64,000 nt of DNA from JADLGH01 sp964586675 (GTDB lineage: Bacteria; Desulfobacterota_D; UBA1144; Nemesobacterales; UBA2774): NCBI GenBank assembly GCA_964586675.1, contig CAZPHQ010000004.1, positions 62,001 to 126,000 on the forward strand, written 5' to 3'. Within the stretch, counting starts at the first letter, position 1. Each line of letters begins with the position of its first letter. A model generated the notes under the pieces. It was not told where the DNA came from. It worked only from the letters and a program-made list of their open reading frames with translations, and made no database searches. The position numbers and the translations under genes were made by a program. Of the stretch, positions 16,599 to 25,119 are shown one piece after another.

Positions 16599-17793
16599 GG
16601 CTCCCCGCATTGATTATTTTCCCGCCGTCTCTCTCATTCAGAATCGATTCGTAAAGCTCAGTGTGCTTTTTGGCGGCGCTCTCCCAACTGTAATAACGGG
16701 CCGTCTCGTCGCCTTTTTTCACGATCCGCTCTGCGTGCCCGGGATTTTCCAGCACCTCAAGGACACCGCGCGCTAGTGCCTTGTAATCCGCGGGATCGAC
16801 GAGCATGGCATTCTCACCGTCGCGTAAAAATTCCGTCATGGGAGGAATGTTCGAGGATACAACGGGCACGCCCGCCGACATCGCCTCCAGAAGCACCAGT
16901 CCCCAGCCTTCCTTAACAGACGGGAAAACGAACACGTCTGCCGAGGCGTAAAGGAGCGGCATTTTTTCGGAGGGGACGTTGCCGAGAACCCTGACGTCTG
17001 AGCCTTCCTTAAGCCCGAGCCGGCCGAGCTCGGAAAAGAATTCTTCCCTGTACGCCCTGTAATCGAAGAGGGTTTCCCCGCCTCCGATCAGCCAGACGAG
17101 CCTCTCGCCGTGCGATTTCAGATAAGCCCTCGCGGCGTTGTATGCGCGGAGCGTGGTTATAGTATTCTTCCGGGGCTCGATGCCACCTATGCTGAGCATC
17201 ACCCTCGCCCCCTCCGCCCCGAATTCCTTTTTCGCCGATTCCTTTTTTTCACTGCCGACGCTGCTGTAAAGCCCGTAATCGACGCCGTTGTTTATGACTT
17301 CTGAATGAAGTGAATATTTCGTTTCGAGCTCCCGCTTCCAGTGCTCGCTCACGGAAATCAAATAGTCCGGCTTCCGAATGCTCTTATCCTGGCATTCTAT
17401 AAGACACGCGGACGTGAAGTCGTCCAGGTGGTGAACGGTTCTCGCGTAGTAATCTATGAGCCCCGTTTCTCGGAGATTAAAAAGTGCGTTTGCCGAAATG
17501 CAGTCCTCGGCGTGGAGTATATCGTAATCGAGGCCCGATTCTGCAAGGTAGGAAGTATACGTATCTATATAGTCCTTTATTTTGTCGTCGATGCTCGTGT
17601 ATTCCTTCACGGGGCACTGTATCAGCGTATGCGGCAGCCCGACCGCCGACGGAAAGCCGTTCCCCGAAGAGAGGGCGTAGACGTGCACGTCGTGGCCGAG
17701 CCGGGCTAGGCTTTCGGCCAGGTTTATCGTGTGCGTGACGCCGCCCCGGGGCTTCGTCGAATACGTCAGCAGCGCTATCCTAAGCGGTTTCAT
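16591..17793 (-). CDS. GT4-type glycosyltransferase (MSMEG_0565 family)
   Basis: A 400-aa glycosyltransferase of the GT-B fold. The N-terminus (MKPLRIALLTYSTKPRGGVTH) is typical of the MSMEG_0565 family that travels with Nit1C-type clusters. The C-terminal donor-binding region shows VLGNVPSEKMPLLYASADVFVFPS and the EGWGLVLLEAMSAGVPVV motif with the catalytic-site glutamates of GT4 enzymes. It would transfer a nucleotide-activated sugar to an unknown acceptor, and in this context glycosylation of the cluster product is possible. Its start overlaps the AllH gene by 14 bases, and its end overlaps the OsmC-like gene, so it lies inside one transcript. Confidence 0.88.
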   Translation of the reverse strand: MKPLRIALLTYSTKPRGGVTHTINLAESLARLGHDVHVYALSSGNGFPSAVGLPHTLIQCPVKEYTSIDDKIKDYIDTYTSYLAESGLDYDILHAEDCISANALFNLRETGLIDYYARTVHHLDDFTSACLIECQDKSIRKPDYLISVSEHWKRELETKYSLHSEVINNGVDYGLYSSVGSEKKESAKKEFGAEGARVMLSIGGIEPRKNTITTLRAYNAARAYLKSHGERLVWLIGGGETLFDYRAYREEFFSELGRLGLKEGSDVRVLGNVPSEKMPLLYASADVFVFPSVKEGWGLVLLEAMSAGVPVVSSNIPPMTEFLRDGENAMLVDPADYKALARGVLEVLENPGHAERIVKKGDETARYYSWESAAKKHTELYESILNERDGGKIINAGSHA

Positions 17794-18766
17794 TAAGCTC
17801 CTCGAGCTCTATGCGTGAAATCAGAAATCTCATCCCGTAATATATGCCGACAGCCGTGTCCGCGCCCGACGTCTCGCCCATTTTTATGAGCTTCCGGGAA
17901 AGCGCCGCGGTTTCGTCGGGGCCTTGTGAAACGATAGCGTAAACGAGACCCCACGCCGGTGCCGGCGCCTCTCCGCGCGAGGCCTCGATCAGGTAGCTCA
18001 CGCTGTATATGGTCGTCTGACTCTTCGCGCTGTTTACTATTTGACCTGCGAATTTGTTTATGAATCCCGAAAGAGCGCCGTCTTCGAATAATATGTTGAC
18101 GCCCCGCTTCAGGCTGAATATGAGCCCCGCGAGAAAATCGTCGCAAGAGGGTGTAAGCCCCGGACCGAGCCCGAGTAACTGTCCCGCATTTTCGACTGCA
18201 GATTTAAGATCGCCGGAGAAGAGCGCCCACATAAGCCTTTCGATGTATGGCCGGGCTCTTTCCGATACGGACTGCGTTTGCTCCTTTAGGAACACCTGCA
18301 TCGGGCCGAGGAGCTCGACGCTTTCGAGAAGCGGCACTAGCCCCTCCCTCGAAGGATGGGTATAGATCACATCCCTCAGCACCCTCGTGTTGAGGTTCAT
18401 TTCCTCGAGGCTGCGCCGTTCCAAAGGTGCCGGCGGCGCGTTCCAGATTTCAGCGTCCGAGAGATCCACTGAAAAGCCGTCCCCGGCTGCACGTAGCAAG
18501 TTCTCCGAGAAAATCACCTCGGCTCCTTCGCGTATACCTGCCGATTTAAAGTCCAGATCTCCGTCGCTCAAGACCGTTATGGACGCAGGGCCGATGTAGT
18601 CTCTGTCTGTAATCAGCTTCACCAGCGTATCGACTCCGCCGTTCAGGTAGACCGCATGCTCGAAAACGCTCTCCACCACCGCTTTTTCCTCTGGCTTAAG
18701 TATTTCCTTTACCCTGTATCCCGCAGTCTCGGCTTTAAAAGTAATTCGATCTTTTCTTTCGTTCAT
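17780..18766 (-). CDS. allH: AllH-like (DUF2877/YlbF) subunit of an oxamic-transcarbamylase-type complex
   Basis: A 328-aa DUF2877 protein, recognised by the family signature LLGLGPGLTPSCDDFLAGL near residue 205 (relatives usually have SGDD). In E. coli AllF (FdrA), AllG (YlbE) and AllH (YlbF) together form the enzyme that phosphorolyses oxalurate to oxamate and carbamoyl phosphate. All three are present in this window. AllH is parted from the others by the Sll0783-like, radical SAM, flavoprotein and 81-aa genes, a mixing that ties the two modules into one system. The ribosome binding site is weak and 88 bases separate it from the upstream 81-aa gene. It overlaps the glycosyltransferase by 14 bases. 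Confidence 0.82.
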   Translation of the reverse strand: MNERKDRITFKAETAGYRVKEILKPEEKAVVESVFEHAVYLNGGVDTLVKLITDRDYIGPASITVLSDGDLDFKSAGIREGAEVIFSENLLRAAGDGFSVDLSDAEIWNAPPAPLERRSLEEMNLNTRVLRDVIYTHPSREGLVPLLESVELLGPMQVFLKEQTQSVSERARPYIERLMWALFSGDLKSAVENAGQLLGLGPGLTPSCDDFLAGLIFSLKRGVNILFEDGALSGFINKFAGQIVNSAKSQTTIYSVSYLIEASRGEAPAPAWGLVYAIVSQGPDETAALSRKLIKMGETSGADTAVGIYYGMRFLISRIELEELNETA

Positions 18767-18854
18767 ATCTCGCGCGGAAGAGCGCAGTCAAGCACTGCGG
18801 CACGCCCAGGAATACACGCCGCGAAGCCGCTCTCAGAGCTCAATCCGGTATGAA

Positions 18855-19100
18855 TTAGTTGTATTTCTTCCAGTGCGGACGCTTCCCCGGATAGGAGGTA
18901 TAGAGAATAATTTTCCTCCGCAGACTCCAGGGGACAATAAGATAGAGCGGGACGAAAATATTCCTCCAGAAAAACGGGACGAGCCCCCCTTCGCGGTAGG
19001 GCTTCGCGCACGATTCCGGGTACCGCGAAATCATCTGGTCGTCCGCGGCTTCCATCAGATATTTTTCAGCGTTTTCTCTCAGCCAGTGTCCGAATGCCAT
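18855..19100 (-). CDS. Small membrane-associated hypothetical protein (81 aa)
   Basis: Unrecognised. It has a strong ribosome binding site (GGGAGGT, 7 bases before ATG), which decides for this frame over an overlapping 82-aa frame at 18763-19011. The sequence begins with an amphipathic acidic segment, then an aromatic and hydrophobic stretch (LVPFFWRNIFVPLYLIVPW) that could be a membrane helix or re-entrant segment, and ends in a basic tail (KRPHWKKYN). Topology would put the basic end in the cytoplasm. It lies between the flavoprotein and AllH, so it may anchor cluster proteins to the membrane. That role is inferred from position and composition only. Confidence 0.65.
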   Translation of the reverse strand: MAFGHWLRENAEKYLMEAADDQMISRYPESCAKPYREGGLVPFFWRNIFVPLYLIVPWSLRRKIILYTSYPGKRPHWKKYN

Positions 19101-19158
19101 AATCTAACCTCCCGAAGCGTTTCAGGTGAAGTATTTGCATGCCGATCCACCCGCCCCG

Positions 19159-20508
19159 CTATCCCTTTTTCCTGAGGCTCGCGAGGCCGGCCTGCGCCGC
19201 GAGGGCGATCGGCTCCATGAGCGCTCCAATCGGCGGTGAGTAGACGTTCTCCATCCACGCAAGCTCTTCGAGCTTCACTCCGCGCTTGATAACGAATGCG
19301 AGAAAGTCGGCACGCTCTTTTATACCTTCGCCGCCCGACATCTGCGCCCCGAGCACACGGTGCGTATCGGGATCGACAATGAGCTTCACCCTTATCCTGC
19401 TGACGCCCGGATAATACCTCGCCCTGGATATGCCCATCGCGAAAGCCACGAAGTGCGGTATGCCGAGCGCCTTGTGGAGGGTTTCGCCCATCGATACGCC
19501 GCCCACCTGCACCTGCCCGCCGACCATCCCCCAGGGGATGTAGACCGGATCGTAGGCGCGGTCCTGCCCGACGGCGTTTGAGGCGGCGACCCTTCCCTGG
19601 GAATACGCATGGCTGCCCGAAAGGCCCTGTATGGGAATGTCGGTTACGCCGTGAACGACCTCCGCGCAGTCGCCGGCGGCGTAAACGTCTTTCACTGACG
19701 TGCGCATGTGGTCGTCGACGAGTATCCCGCCCGTCGAGCCGATCTCGAGCCCGGCCGCTCTGGCGAGGCGGTTATTCGGCTTTTTCGGGAAGGCCACGAC
19801 GACGGAATCGCACTCTATCTCGCCTGCGGTCGTAACGACGGACTTCACCTTACCGTTAACTCCCTTGAACTCGAGCACCCTGGTTCCGAAGTGGAGCTTC
19901 GCCCCCATCTGTTCGAGCGATTCCTTCACAGGCTCCATGATGTCGGGGTCGGCGACTTCTGACATTATCCACGCGCCCTCTTCGACGAGGTGCGTTTCGA
20001 GCCCCCTGTGCGCGAGGTTCCCCGTCATCTCTATGCCGAGCGGCGTCGCGCAAACGACGACGACCTTCTTTATGGTGTCGAGGAACTTGTCGTATTCCAT
20101 CGCGCGCCGGATGTTCTTAACGTAATGGACGCCTTCGAGATCGATTCCGGGTATCTCTTTAATGTCGTACTCGAAACCGGTGGCGATTATGAGGCGGTCC
20201 CATCCGTAGGACTCTGAACCCGCGCTGACGGTGCGGTTCTGGAGGTCGATGTTCGTAATCGTCGTCCTGAGCTTGAGGTCGATGCCGATGTTTGCGTAGT
20301 GCTCCGATGTTTGCAGGAAGAGACTCTCGAAATTCGGGATCTCCCGCCCATGGACGAACGGTATGCCGCACGGGCTGTAGGCGACGTCCTCGAACTCGGA
20401 GAAAAGCGTTACCGAGGCGTCCGGCGCCAGGGATTTCGACGTTGAAGCCGACGAAATCCCCCCTGCGCCCCCGCCTATTATCACTATTCGAAGTTTATCT
20501 TGAGCCAT
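19159..20508 (-). CDS. CoA-disulfide reductase / NADH oxidase-type flavoprotein
   Basis: A 449-aa pyridine nucleotide-disulfide oxidoreductase. The N-terminal FAD-binding GGGAGGISSA, the second dinucleotide region around VVVVCATPLGIE and the C-terminal FAD motif VYAAGDCAEV are present. The single active-site cysteine of the CoADR/Nox/Npx subfamily is Cys47 in YSPCGIPF. There is no rhodanese domain. The dinucleotide loop GATPLG is imperfect (CATPLG replaces GxGxxG), so pyridine nucleotide use may be altered. Typical Nit1C clusters carry a different flavin monooxygenase, so this may be a functional replacement. It follows the radical SAM gene by 68 bases and precedes the 81-aa gene by 58. Confidence 0.85.
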   Translation of the reverse strand: MAQDKLRIVIIGGGAGGISSASTSKSLAPDASVTLFSEFEDVAYSPCGIPFVHGREIPNFESLFLQTSEHYANIGIDLKLRTTITNIDLQNRTVSAGSESYGWDRLIIATGFEYDIKEIPGIDLEGVHYVKNIRRAMEYDKFLDTIKKVVVVCATPLGIEMTGNLAHRGLETHLVEEGAWIMSEVADPDIMEPVKESLEQMGAKLHFGTRVLEFKGVNGKVKSVVTTAGEIECDSVVVAFPKKPNNRLARAAGLEIGSTGGILVDDHMRTSVKDVYAAGDCAEVVHGVTDIPIQGLSGSHAYSQGRVAASNAVGQDRAYDPVYIPWGMVGGQVQVGGVSMGETLHKALGIPHFVAFAMGISRARYYPGVSRIRVKLIVDPDTHRVLGAQMSGGEGIKERADFLAFVIKRGVKLEELAWMENVYSPPIGALMEPIALAAQAGLASLRKKG

Positions 20509-20532
20509 TTAATCTACCTTTTTAATTTTGTT

Positions 20533-20576
20533 GCCGGCCCGGCCTGCCGGCCGGCTCCCCTGTAAAGAAGAGCCGG
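20533..20576 (-). other. Mutually exclusive GC-rich hairpins after the radical SAM gene
   Basis: Two possible stems share bases: GAGCCGG/CCGGCTC (20570-20576 with 20551-20557) and GGCCGGC/GCCGGCC (20549-20555 with 20533-20539). On the minus strand they follow the radical SAM stop codon directly. There is no proper T run, so partial termination, mRNA stabilisation or an intercistronic processing site are all possible. Confidence 0.45.
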
Positions 20577-21704
20577 TCAACTGAGCCTGACTGGTTTTAT
20601 GAGTTTTTTAAACTTGACGTTCCCGGCAAGGGCCCTTTCGAAATCCGGCAAGACCGAGCACTCGCCGCAGCTGACGCATCCCGCAAGGCTGCTCTTGGAT
20701 GCGCTGCCGTACTTGGCGAGTATCTTCGCCGCCTCGGTGTACACGTATTCCATAATCTCGGGACGAGGCGGCTTAACATTCTCCATCGGCGTTCCCGCCA
20801 CCGGCCTGAAAGGCACGATGAAGGGATACACTCCGATTTCGGCGCAGAGCGCCGCGCCGTCGATCACAGTCCTCAGCCTTTCGCCGAGGCCGACGAGCAC
20901 ATACGTGCTCACCTGCCACCTGCCGAAGACCCGGACGCCTTCCTTCCATGTCTCTATATATTTATCGAGCCCGATTCTCGCCTTCCCCGGGGTCACTCTC
21001 TTGAACACCTCGGGGTCGAACGTCTCGATGTGAACGCCGAGAGAATCGACTCCCGCGTCCTTGAGACGGCCGAGCCAGGCGAGGTCTTCGGGGGGAATTA
21101 TCTGGAGCTGTATCGGGACGCCGGTCGCCTTCTTAACCTCTGAGCATATCTCGGCATACTTCCTGAGCGCCTTCTCTTCATCGGGCGCGACGCCCGATGT
21201 GAAGACGACATTCGTTATCCCGTCGAGCTCCTTCGCGAGCCTTATCGTCTCGACCAGGCTCTTCGCGTTTTTAAACCCTACCGTGCTCCTGTCTTTTAAG
21301 GTGAGCTCAATTCCGCAGAACTGGCATCTCCTTTCGTCGTTCCAGAAATCGCAGGTCTGAAGCAGGGTCGTCGCGAAAGTGGTCGGACAGTGAAGGAGCC
21401 CGACACGCTGCATCGGAATTCCGGCCGACGTCTCGTGCCCGTGGAACTTCGCGCTGCCCATGAGCTCCACCTGGACGAGCGCGACGCCGTCCCTGAATAT
21501 CCAGTACTCGTTGTTTATCTGATCGAGATGATAGGGGGACGAGGCCACGAAATCTCCGACGACGGGAACGTTCGCCTCGCCGTCCGGGAGTATTTTAAGA
21601 TGTATCCCTCCTGTCGGCCCGGCCCCTCCGCTCCTGACATCTTTCGTGTCGGGAATCCTGAGACCTAAACTCTGCAACTCTACTTTCAGGGTTCTTGAGT
21701 CCAT
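20577..21704 (-). CDS. Radical SAM protein, MSMEG_0568 family (Nit1C NitD-like)
   Basis: A 375-aa radical SAM enzyme. The cluster-binding cysteines are C118, C127 and C130, spaced C-x8-C-x2-C (CDFWNDERRCQFCGI) instead of the classical C-x3-C-x2-C. I recall a similar long first spacing in the MSMEG_0568/sll0785-type family found beside nitrilases in Nit1C clusters. A second cysteine group near the C-terminus (CVSCGECS) may bind an auxiliary iron-sulfur cluster. The TIM-barrel core includes NVVFTSG and IQLQIIPPEDL. The reaction is unknown in this family. The start has GAGGGGG five bases upstream. It lies between the Sll0783-like gene (132-base gap with a hairpin) and the flavoprotein. Confidence 0.88.
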   Translation of the reverse strand: MDSRTLKVELQSLGLRIPDTKDVRSGGAGPTGGIHLKILPDGEANVPVVGDFVASSPYHLDQINNEYWIFRDGVALVQVELMGSAKFHGHETSAGIPMQRVGLLHCPTTFATTLLQTCDFWNDERRCQFCGIELTLKDRSTVGFKNAKSLVETIRLAKELDGITNVVFTSGVAPDEEKALRKYAEICSEVKKATGVPIQLQIIPPEDLAWLGRLKDAGVDSLGVHIETFDPEVFKRVTPGKARIGLDKYIETWKEGVRVFGRWQVSTYVLVGLGERLRTVIDGAALCAEIGVYPFIVPFRPVAGTPMENVKPPRPEIMEYVYTEAAKILAKYGSASKSSLAGCVSCGECSVLPDFERALAGNVKFKKLIKPVRLS

Positions 21705-21799
21705 TTTAGCCCCCTCGGCACCTGGTTTATATGACGAAACGCCCGCAGCTTATCCGTCGGACAAACTACGTAACAAATCCCCAATTACCTGACCGCGCT

Positions 21800-21836
21800 T
21801 ACTCCGATACCCTTATCACTAAGGATACTAGGAGTA
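21800..21836 (-). other. Long intercistronic hairpin after the Sll0783-like gene
   Basis: The outer arms TACTCC/GGAGTA (21800-21805 and 21831-21836) enclose an inner stem pairing 21811-21815 with 21820-21824 (CCTTA/TAAGG on the plus strand). The structure abuts the minus-strand stop codon at 21837. No T run follows, so it is more likely an mRNA 3'-end stabiliser or attenuator than a full terminator. Confidence 0.5.
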
Positions 21837-22328
21837 TCAGACAGTCCAAGTGTTAAAGATCATCGCTCCCGCCCTGTGATGCTCTATCACGATGTCGAGA
21901 ATGTCGGTCGGATGAATCGGCACAACGCCTTCTATGAAGCTCGATTCATTCTGTCCGAGGAGGGCGGCTGCCGAAAAGCGGCACGCGAGAACCTTGATCC
22001 CTTCGCTCATCATTCTGTTGACGAGGTTCGGGTAGAGCTGGATACCGGCGCCGTAGCCGTCGTCGCCGACGTTCGGCCATCCCCTGTATACGGGTATGCC
22101 GGAAGCAGGTCCGTAGAAAAGAACTGTCGTGTCGTATCCCTTCTTCTTGGTCCTTATAGCCGTGAGCATGTTGATGCCCGCGACGGAGCCTTCGTAGGGA
22201 ACCGAGTGGATGAGGAAAAGGGCCTTCTCCCCTTCTCTGGCTTTATGGTCGGGGTAAAGCTTCTCCTCGTAATTCACTAATGCTTTGCCCTTCTCGGGTC
22301 TATCCGCTTTAACTCTGTCTACAGCCAT
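21837..22328 (-). CDS. MSMEG_0572/Sll0783-family nitrogen-starvation response protein
   Basis: A 163-aa DsrE-like alpha/beta protein. The opening GKALVNYEEKLYPDH, the strand FLIHSVPYEGSVAGINMLTA, the central VLFYGPASGIPVYRGWPNVGDDGYGAG and the motif GIKVLACRFSAAAL match the Sll0783/MSMEG_0572 family, which is induced by nitrogen starvation in cyanobacteria and is the first gene of many Nit1C clusters. Its biochemical role is not known to me. In this window it has an unusually long, structured 257-base leader and a strong AGGAGG ribosome binding site, so it may be the regulated entry point for the downstream genes. It is followed by a hairpin and the radical SAM gene. Confidence 0.87.
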   Translation of the reverse strand: MAVDRVKADRPEKGKALVNYEEKLYPDHKAREGEKALFLIHSVPYEGSVAGINMLTAIRTKKKGYDTTVLFYGPASGIPVYRGWPNVGDDGYGAGIQLYPNLVNRMMSEGIKVLACRFSAAALLGQNESSFIEGVVPIHPTDILDIVIEHHRAGAMIFNTWTV

Positions 22329-22585
22329 GATGAATTACCTCCTGAAGTTTATTTGGTTTCCAAAATCCGGCATAACGAAACCGGATAATCTTTATTTTCA
22401 ACGGAAACTAAAGCCAATCCCTCGTTTCGGTAAAGCCTGTTATGGTTGTTGGCGACAGCTGAAAGCCTGCTCCCGGTAAGGCCGACTCGGGCCCGGTCCG
22501 GGAGACCCCATCTATTCCCCATGATATTACAAAAGCCGTTTAAATTCAACGTATATAACCCCTTTTCGTCAACTTCATTCGAGGC
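22329..22585 (-). promoter_or_regulatory. Structured 257-base leader before the Sll0783-like gene
   Basis: The gap has no credible gene. On the minus strand the 3' end can fold into a nested hairpin: GTTTCC/GGAAAC arms (22403-22408 with 22356-22361) enclosing ATCCGG/CCGGAT (22381-22386 with 22365-22370), ending just before the AGGAGG site. Upstream lie a GC-rich self-complementary tract (GGTCTCCCGGACC, near 22494-22506) and two copies of CAGGCTTT (around 22465 and 22437). AT-rich boxes TTGAAT and TAATAT near 22528-22552 suggest an internal promoter, but their 14-base spacing is short. A cis-regulatory RNA is plausible. I do not recognise a known riboswitch consensus. Confidence 0.5.
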
Positions 22586-23524
22586 TCAGTGGACTATCTC
22601 CGTCCCCTCTTCTCCGTTTATCGCCTGCTCGATATTTTCGAGCGAGGTTATGATCGTTTTTTTGCCCCCGGCCCGGAGGAAATTAATCGAGGCCTCTATC
22701 TTGGGGCCCATGCTCCCGGGCGGAAAATGCCCCTCTGCGAAATAGCGCTCGGCCTCGGCGAGTGTCATCCTCGAGATCGCCTTTTGATCGGGCTTGCCGA
22801 AATTTATCGCCACCTTGTCGACGGGCGTTACGAGCATTAATATCTCCGCGTTTATCAGGCTCGCGAGCCTCTGGGCGGCAAAGTCCTTGTCTATGACCGC
22901 GGCCACGCCCTTGAGCCCGCCGCGCTTGTCCCGCACGACCGGAATGCCCCCACCCCCGCACGCTATGACGACGTAGTTGTCGTTCGCCATCCTGGAAATC
23001 TCGTTCTTTTCGACTATATCTATGGGCCTCGGCGAGGGAACGACCCTCCTGTATCCCCGGCCCGAGTCCTCCCTCATTATCCACCCTTCCCTTTCCTGGA
23101 GCTCCTTCATTTCCTGCTCGGTGAAGAATGGCCCGATGAACTTCGTCGGGTTCTTGAAGGCAGGGTCGTCTTCGGAAACGACAACCTGCGTAATAAACGC
23201 CGCGACGGACCTGTCCATCTTCTTTTGAACGAATATGTTCCTTAGCCTCTGGGCGATCATGTAGCCTATCTGCCCCTGCGTCATGGCGTTACACACGTCA
23301 AGCGGCATGGGGGGAATCTCGTCCGAAAGAGATTCCTGCTGCATGAGAAAGTTCCCCACCTGGGGGCCGTTCCCGTGCGTGATGATTATCTTGTACCCCA
23401 TGTCGAAGAGGCCGATTATCTTCCTGCACATCTCGTCGGTTTTCAGTATCTGCTCGGAGTAGGTGCTCTTTCCGGTGTGACTCATAAGAGCGTTGCCTCC
23501 GAACGCAACCACAGCCGCTTTCAT
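22586..23524 (-). CDS. arcC: Carbamate kinase
   Basis: A 312-aa amino acid kinase family enzyme that interconverts carbamoyl phosphate plus ADP and carbamate plus ATP. Hallmarks are VVAFGGNAL at the N-terminus, ITHGNGPQVGN, VVSEDDPAF, CGGGGIPVV and VIDKDFAAQRLA; length is standard. Its ATG overlaps the FdrA stop by four bases, so carbamoyl phosphate made by the neighbouring transcarbamylase-type proteins would be passed straight to ATP formation, as AllK does for AllFGH in E. coli. No arginine deiminase genes are present, which makes an ArcC role in arginine fermentation unlikely here. A 257-base gap follows before the next gene. Confidence 0.95.
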   Translation of the reverse strand: MKAAVVAFGGNALMSHTGKSTYSEQILKTDEMCRKIIGLFDMGYKIIITHGNGPQVGNFLMQQESLSDEIPPMPLDVCNAMTQGQIGYMIAQRLRNIFVQKKMDRSVAAFITQVVVSEDDPAFKNPTKFIGPFFTEQEMKELQEREGWIMREDSGRGYRRVVPSPRPIDIVEKNEISRMANDNYVVIACGGGGIPVVRDKRGGLKGVAAVIDKDFAAQRLASLINAEILMLVTPVDKVAINFGKPDQKAISRMTLAEAERYFAEGHFPPGSMGPKIEASINFLRAGGKKTIITSLENIEQAINGEEGTEIVH

Positions 23525-25092
23525 ATTTTCTCTCCCTTGTTTCTTTTCACTGCGGGCGTTTTGCCGCGGGAGGCGATGTATCCCGCCATCCTCGAAGCGA
23601 GGGCGTTTGTCGGAAATACGAGAATGCCTTCCGATTCCAGCTTTTCTTCCTGCGCCTGAAGACCCTGGGGGTCTTTAGCCGTCCCGCATACGTGAGCTAC
23701 GAATGCCAGCTTCCGTCCCTTCTTCGCGGCGGCCTTTTTCGCCTCCTTTATGGCGGGCAGGATGTCCCCGGCCGGGTCCGGGCTTGCTACGTATCCGAGG
23801 ACGATGTCGAGCAGTATGACTCCGACTTCCGCGCGCGACGCCTCGCGCACGAGCCTTTCGTTCCGGAGCTGCGCGTCTATCATCGGATGAGGACGGCCGA
23901 CCGTGAATTCCTCTTCCCCGAGGTCGAGGCACGTATGGCGCTCGCTTTTTCCTGAATCTTTCAATTTGTATTCTTTATTGAGCGGGGCGTTCGAGTAGAC
24001 GCCGCCGAGTATCGGCTCGAGAACCTTCTGCGCCTCGTAGCAGAGCGTCCCGCCGGAGAATAGTCCCCGGAGGTATTTTTGCCCCGGGGCGAGCGATTTC
24101 ACGAGTTTGTCGGCCTGTTTCTTCCAGCCCTCTCCGCCGTGTATGCGTTTCATGTCGCCGCCCGCGAGCCCGACCGCACCTATGGCGGCGGCTTCGAGGG
24201 TCGAGGCGAAAACGGTCTTCCCGTTCCCGTGGCTGACGTCGCTTCCGAGGAAGCAGATGACAGCCGGTTTCCCGGCTTTCTCGATTGCACCAAGTATCTT
24301 TTCGGCGACATTTTTCGACGGCGGCTTCGAGACCAGAACGAGAAACTCCGTGGCTTCGTCCTTTTCGAGAAGCCTCAAAGCTTCGAGCGTCATTATGCCG
24401 CCGACGTCTTCGGAAAGGTCACGCCCCCCGACGCCTATGGCGTGGGATATGCCGATGCCAGCGTTGTTTATAATGCAGGAGACTTCCTGGAGCCCTGTGC
24501 CGGATGCGGCGATCATACCGACCGGCCCACGGTCGAGAACGTTCGCGAACCCGAGGCCGACGCCGTTTAGTATTGCCGTACCGCATCCCGGACCCATTAC
24601 AAGCAGCCCCTTATCTCTCGCCCTCTCCTTTAACTCTATCTCTTCGTCTATGGTTAAGTTGTCGCTGAAAAGGAATGTATGAAGCCCCGTGTCTATGGCC
24701 TTTCCGACTTCGAGCTTGGCGAACTTGCCCGGAAGCGATACGGCCACGAGATTAGCACCCGGGAGCGCGCCGTACGCAGAGCCGAGGTTCTTGTACTTCT
24801 TTGTGAGCTCCACACCCGCATCGGGCGGCGCGAGGAGCGAATCGAGCATGTTCACCGCTTCCTCGGCCTTCTCCTTCGAATCGGCCTTTACGGCCACTAT
24901 AAGATCGTTCGCCGTAGCCTCGGGCATGGAATCCAGGAGGCCGGCATCCTTGAGCATGAGAAGGTTGGCCTCCGTCGCCATTATGGCGGCCGCGTCTTTC
25001 ACGCCCGAAACCCCCGAGAGCTTCTGGCTTATCTGCATCAGCTTCATCGAATCCTGGTAATGATTTTTTTTAACAACGTGTAAAATCGCCAT
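23521..25092 (-). CDS. fdrA: FdrA/AllF-type acyl-CoA-synthetase-like protein (tail missing)
   Basis: A 523-aa relative of E. coli FdrA (AllF). Residues 1-95 form the FdrA N-domain (KKNHYQDSMKLMQIS). Then come two succinyl-CoA-ligase-alpha-like Rossmann and flavodoxin-type domains: GLLVMGPGCGTA, IAASGTGLQE, HAIGVGGRDLS, VSKPPSKNV, followed by GLFSGGTLCYEA and the FdrA-specific VGRPHPMIDAQLRN. FdrA with AllG and AllH makes the oxalurate-phosphorolysing transcarbamylase. The protein stops after about residue 510 without the VINxGL...F tail expected from the E. coli homologue; that tail is found in the separate 149-aa protein at 15713-16162. It is coupled by ATGA overlap to carbamate kinase and lies 27 bases after AllG. 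Confidence 0.9.
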   Translation of the reverse strand: MAILHVVKKNHYQDSMKLMQISQKLSGVSGVKDAAAIMATEANLLMLKDAGLLDSMPEATANDLIVAVKADSKEKAEEAVNMLDSLLAPPDAGVELTKKYKNLGSAYGALPGANLVAVSLPGKFAKLEVGKAIDTGLHTFLFSDNLTIDEEIELKERARDKGLLVMGPGCGTAILNGVGLGFANVLDRGPVGMIAASGTGLQEVSCIINNAGIGISHAIGVGGRDLSEDVGGIMTLEALRLLEKDEATEFLVLVSKPPSKNVAEKILGAIEKAGKPAVICFLGSDVSHGNGKTVFASTLEAAAIGAVGLAGGDMKRIHGGEGWKKQADKLVKSLAPGQKYLRGLFSGGTLCYEAQKVLEPILGGVYSNAPLNKEYKLKDSGKSERHTCLDLGEEEFTVGRPHPMIDAQLRNERLVREASRAEVGVILLDIVLGYVASPDPAGDILPAIKEAKKAAAKKGRKLAFVAHVCGTAKDPQGLQAQEEKLESEGILVFPTNALASRMAGYIASRGKTPAVKRNKGEKI

Positions 25093-25119
25093 TACGTATA
25101 AATCCTTTTATTCCGTTTC

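Noticed and set aside
18763..19011. 82-codon minus-strand frame ending at the AllH start
   Set aside because: Overlaps the 81-aa gene, which has a much stronger ribosome binding site; this frame starts at GTG with none.
22349..22549. 66-codon minus-strand frame in the leader before the Sll0783-like gene
   Set aside because: No ribosome binding site; the region is better explained as structured RNA or promoter.
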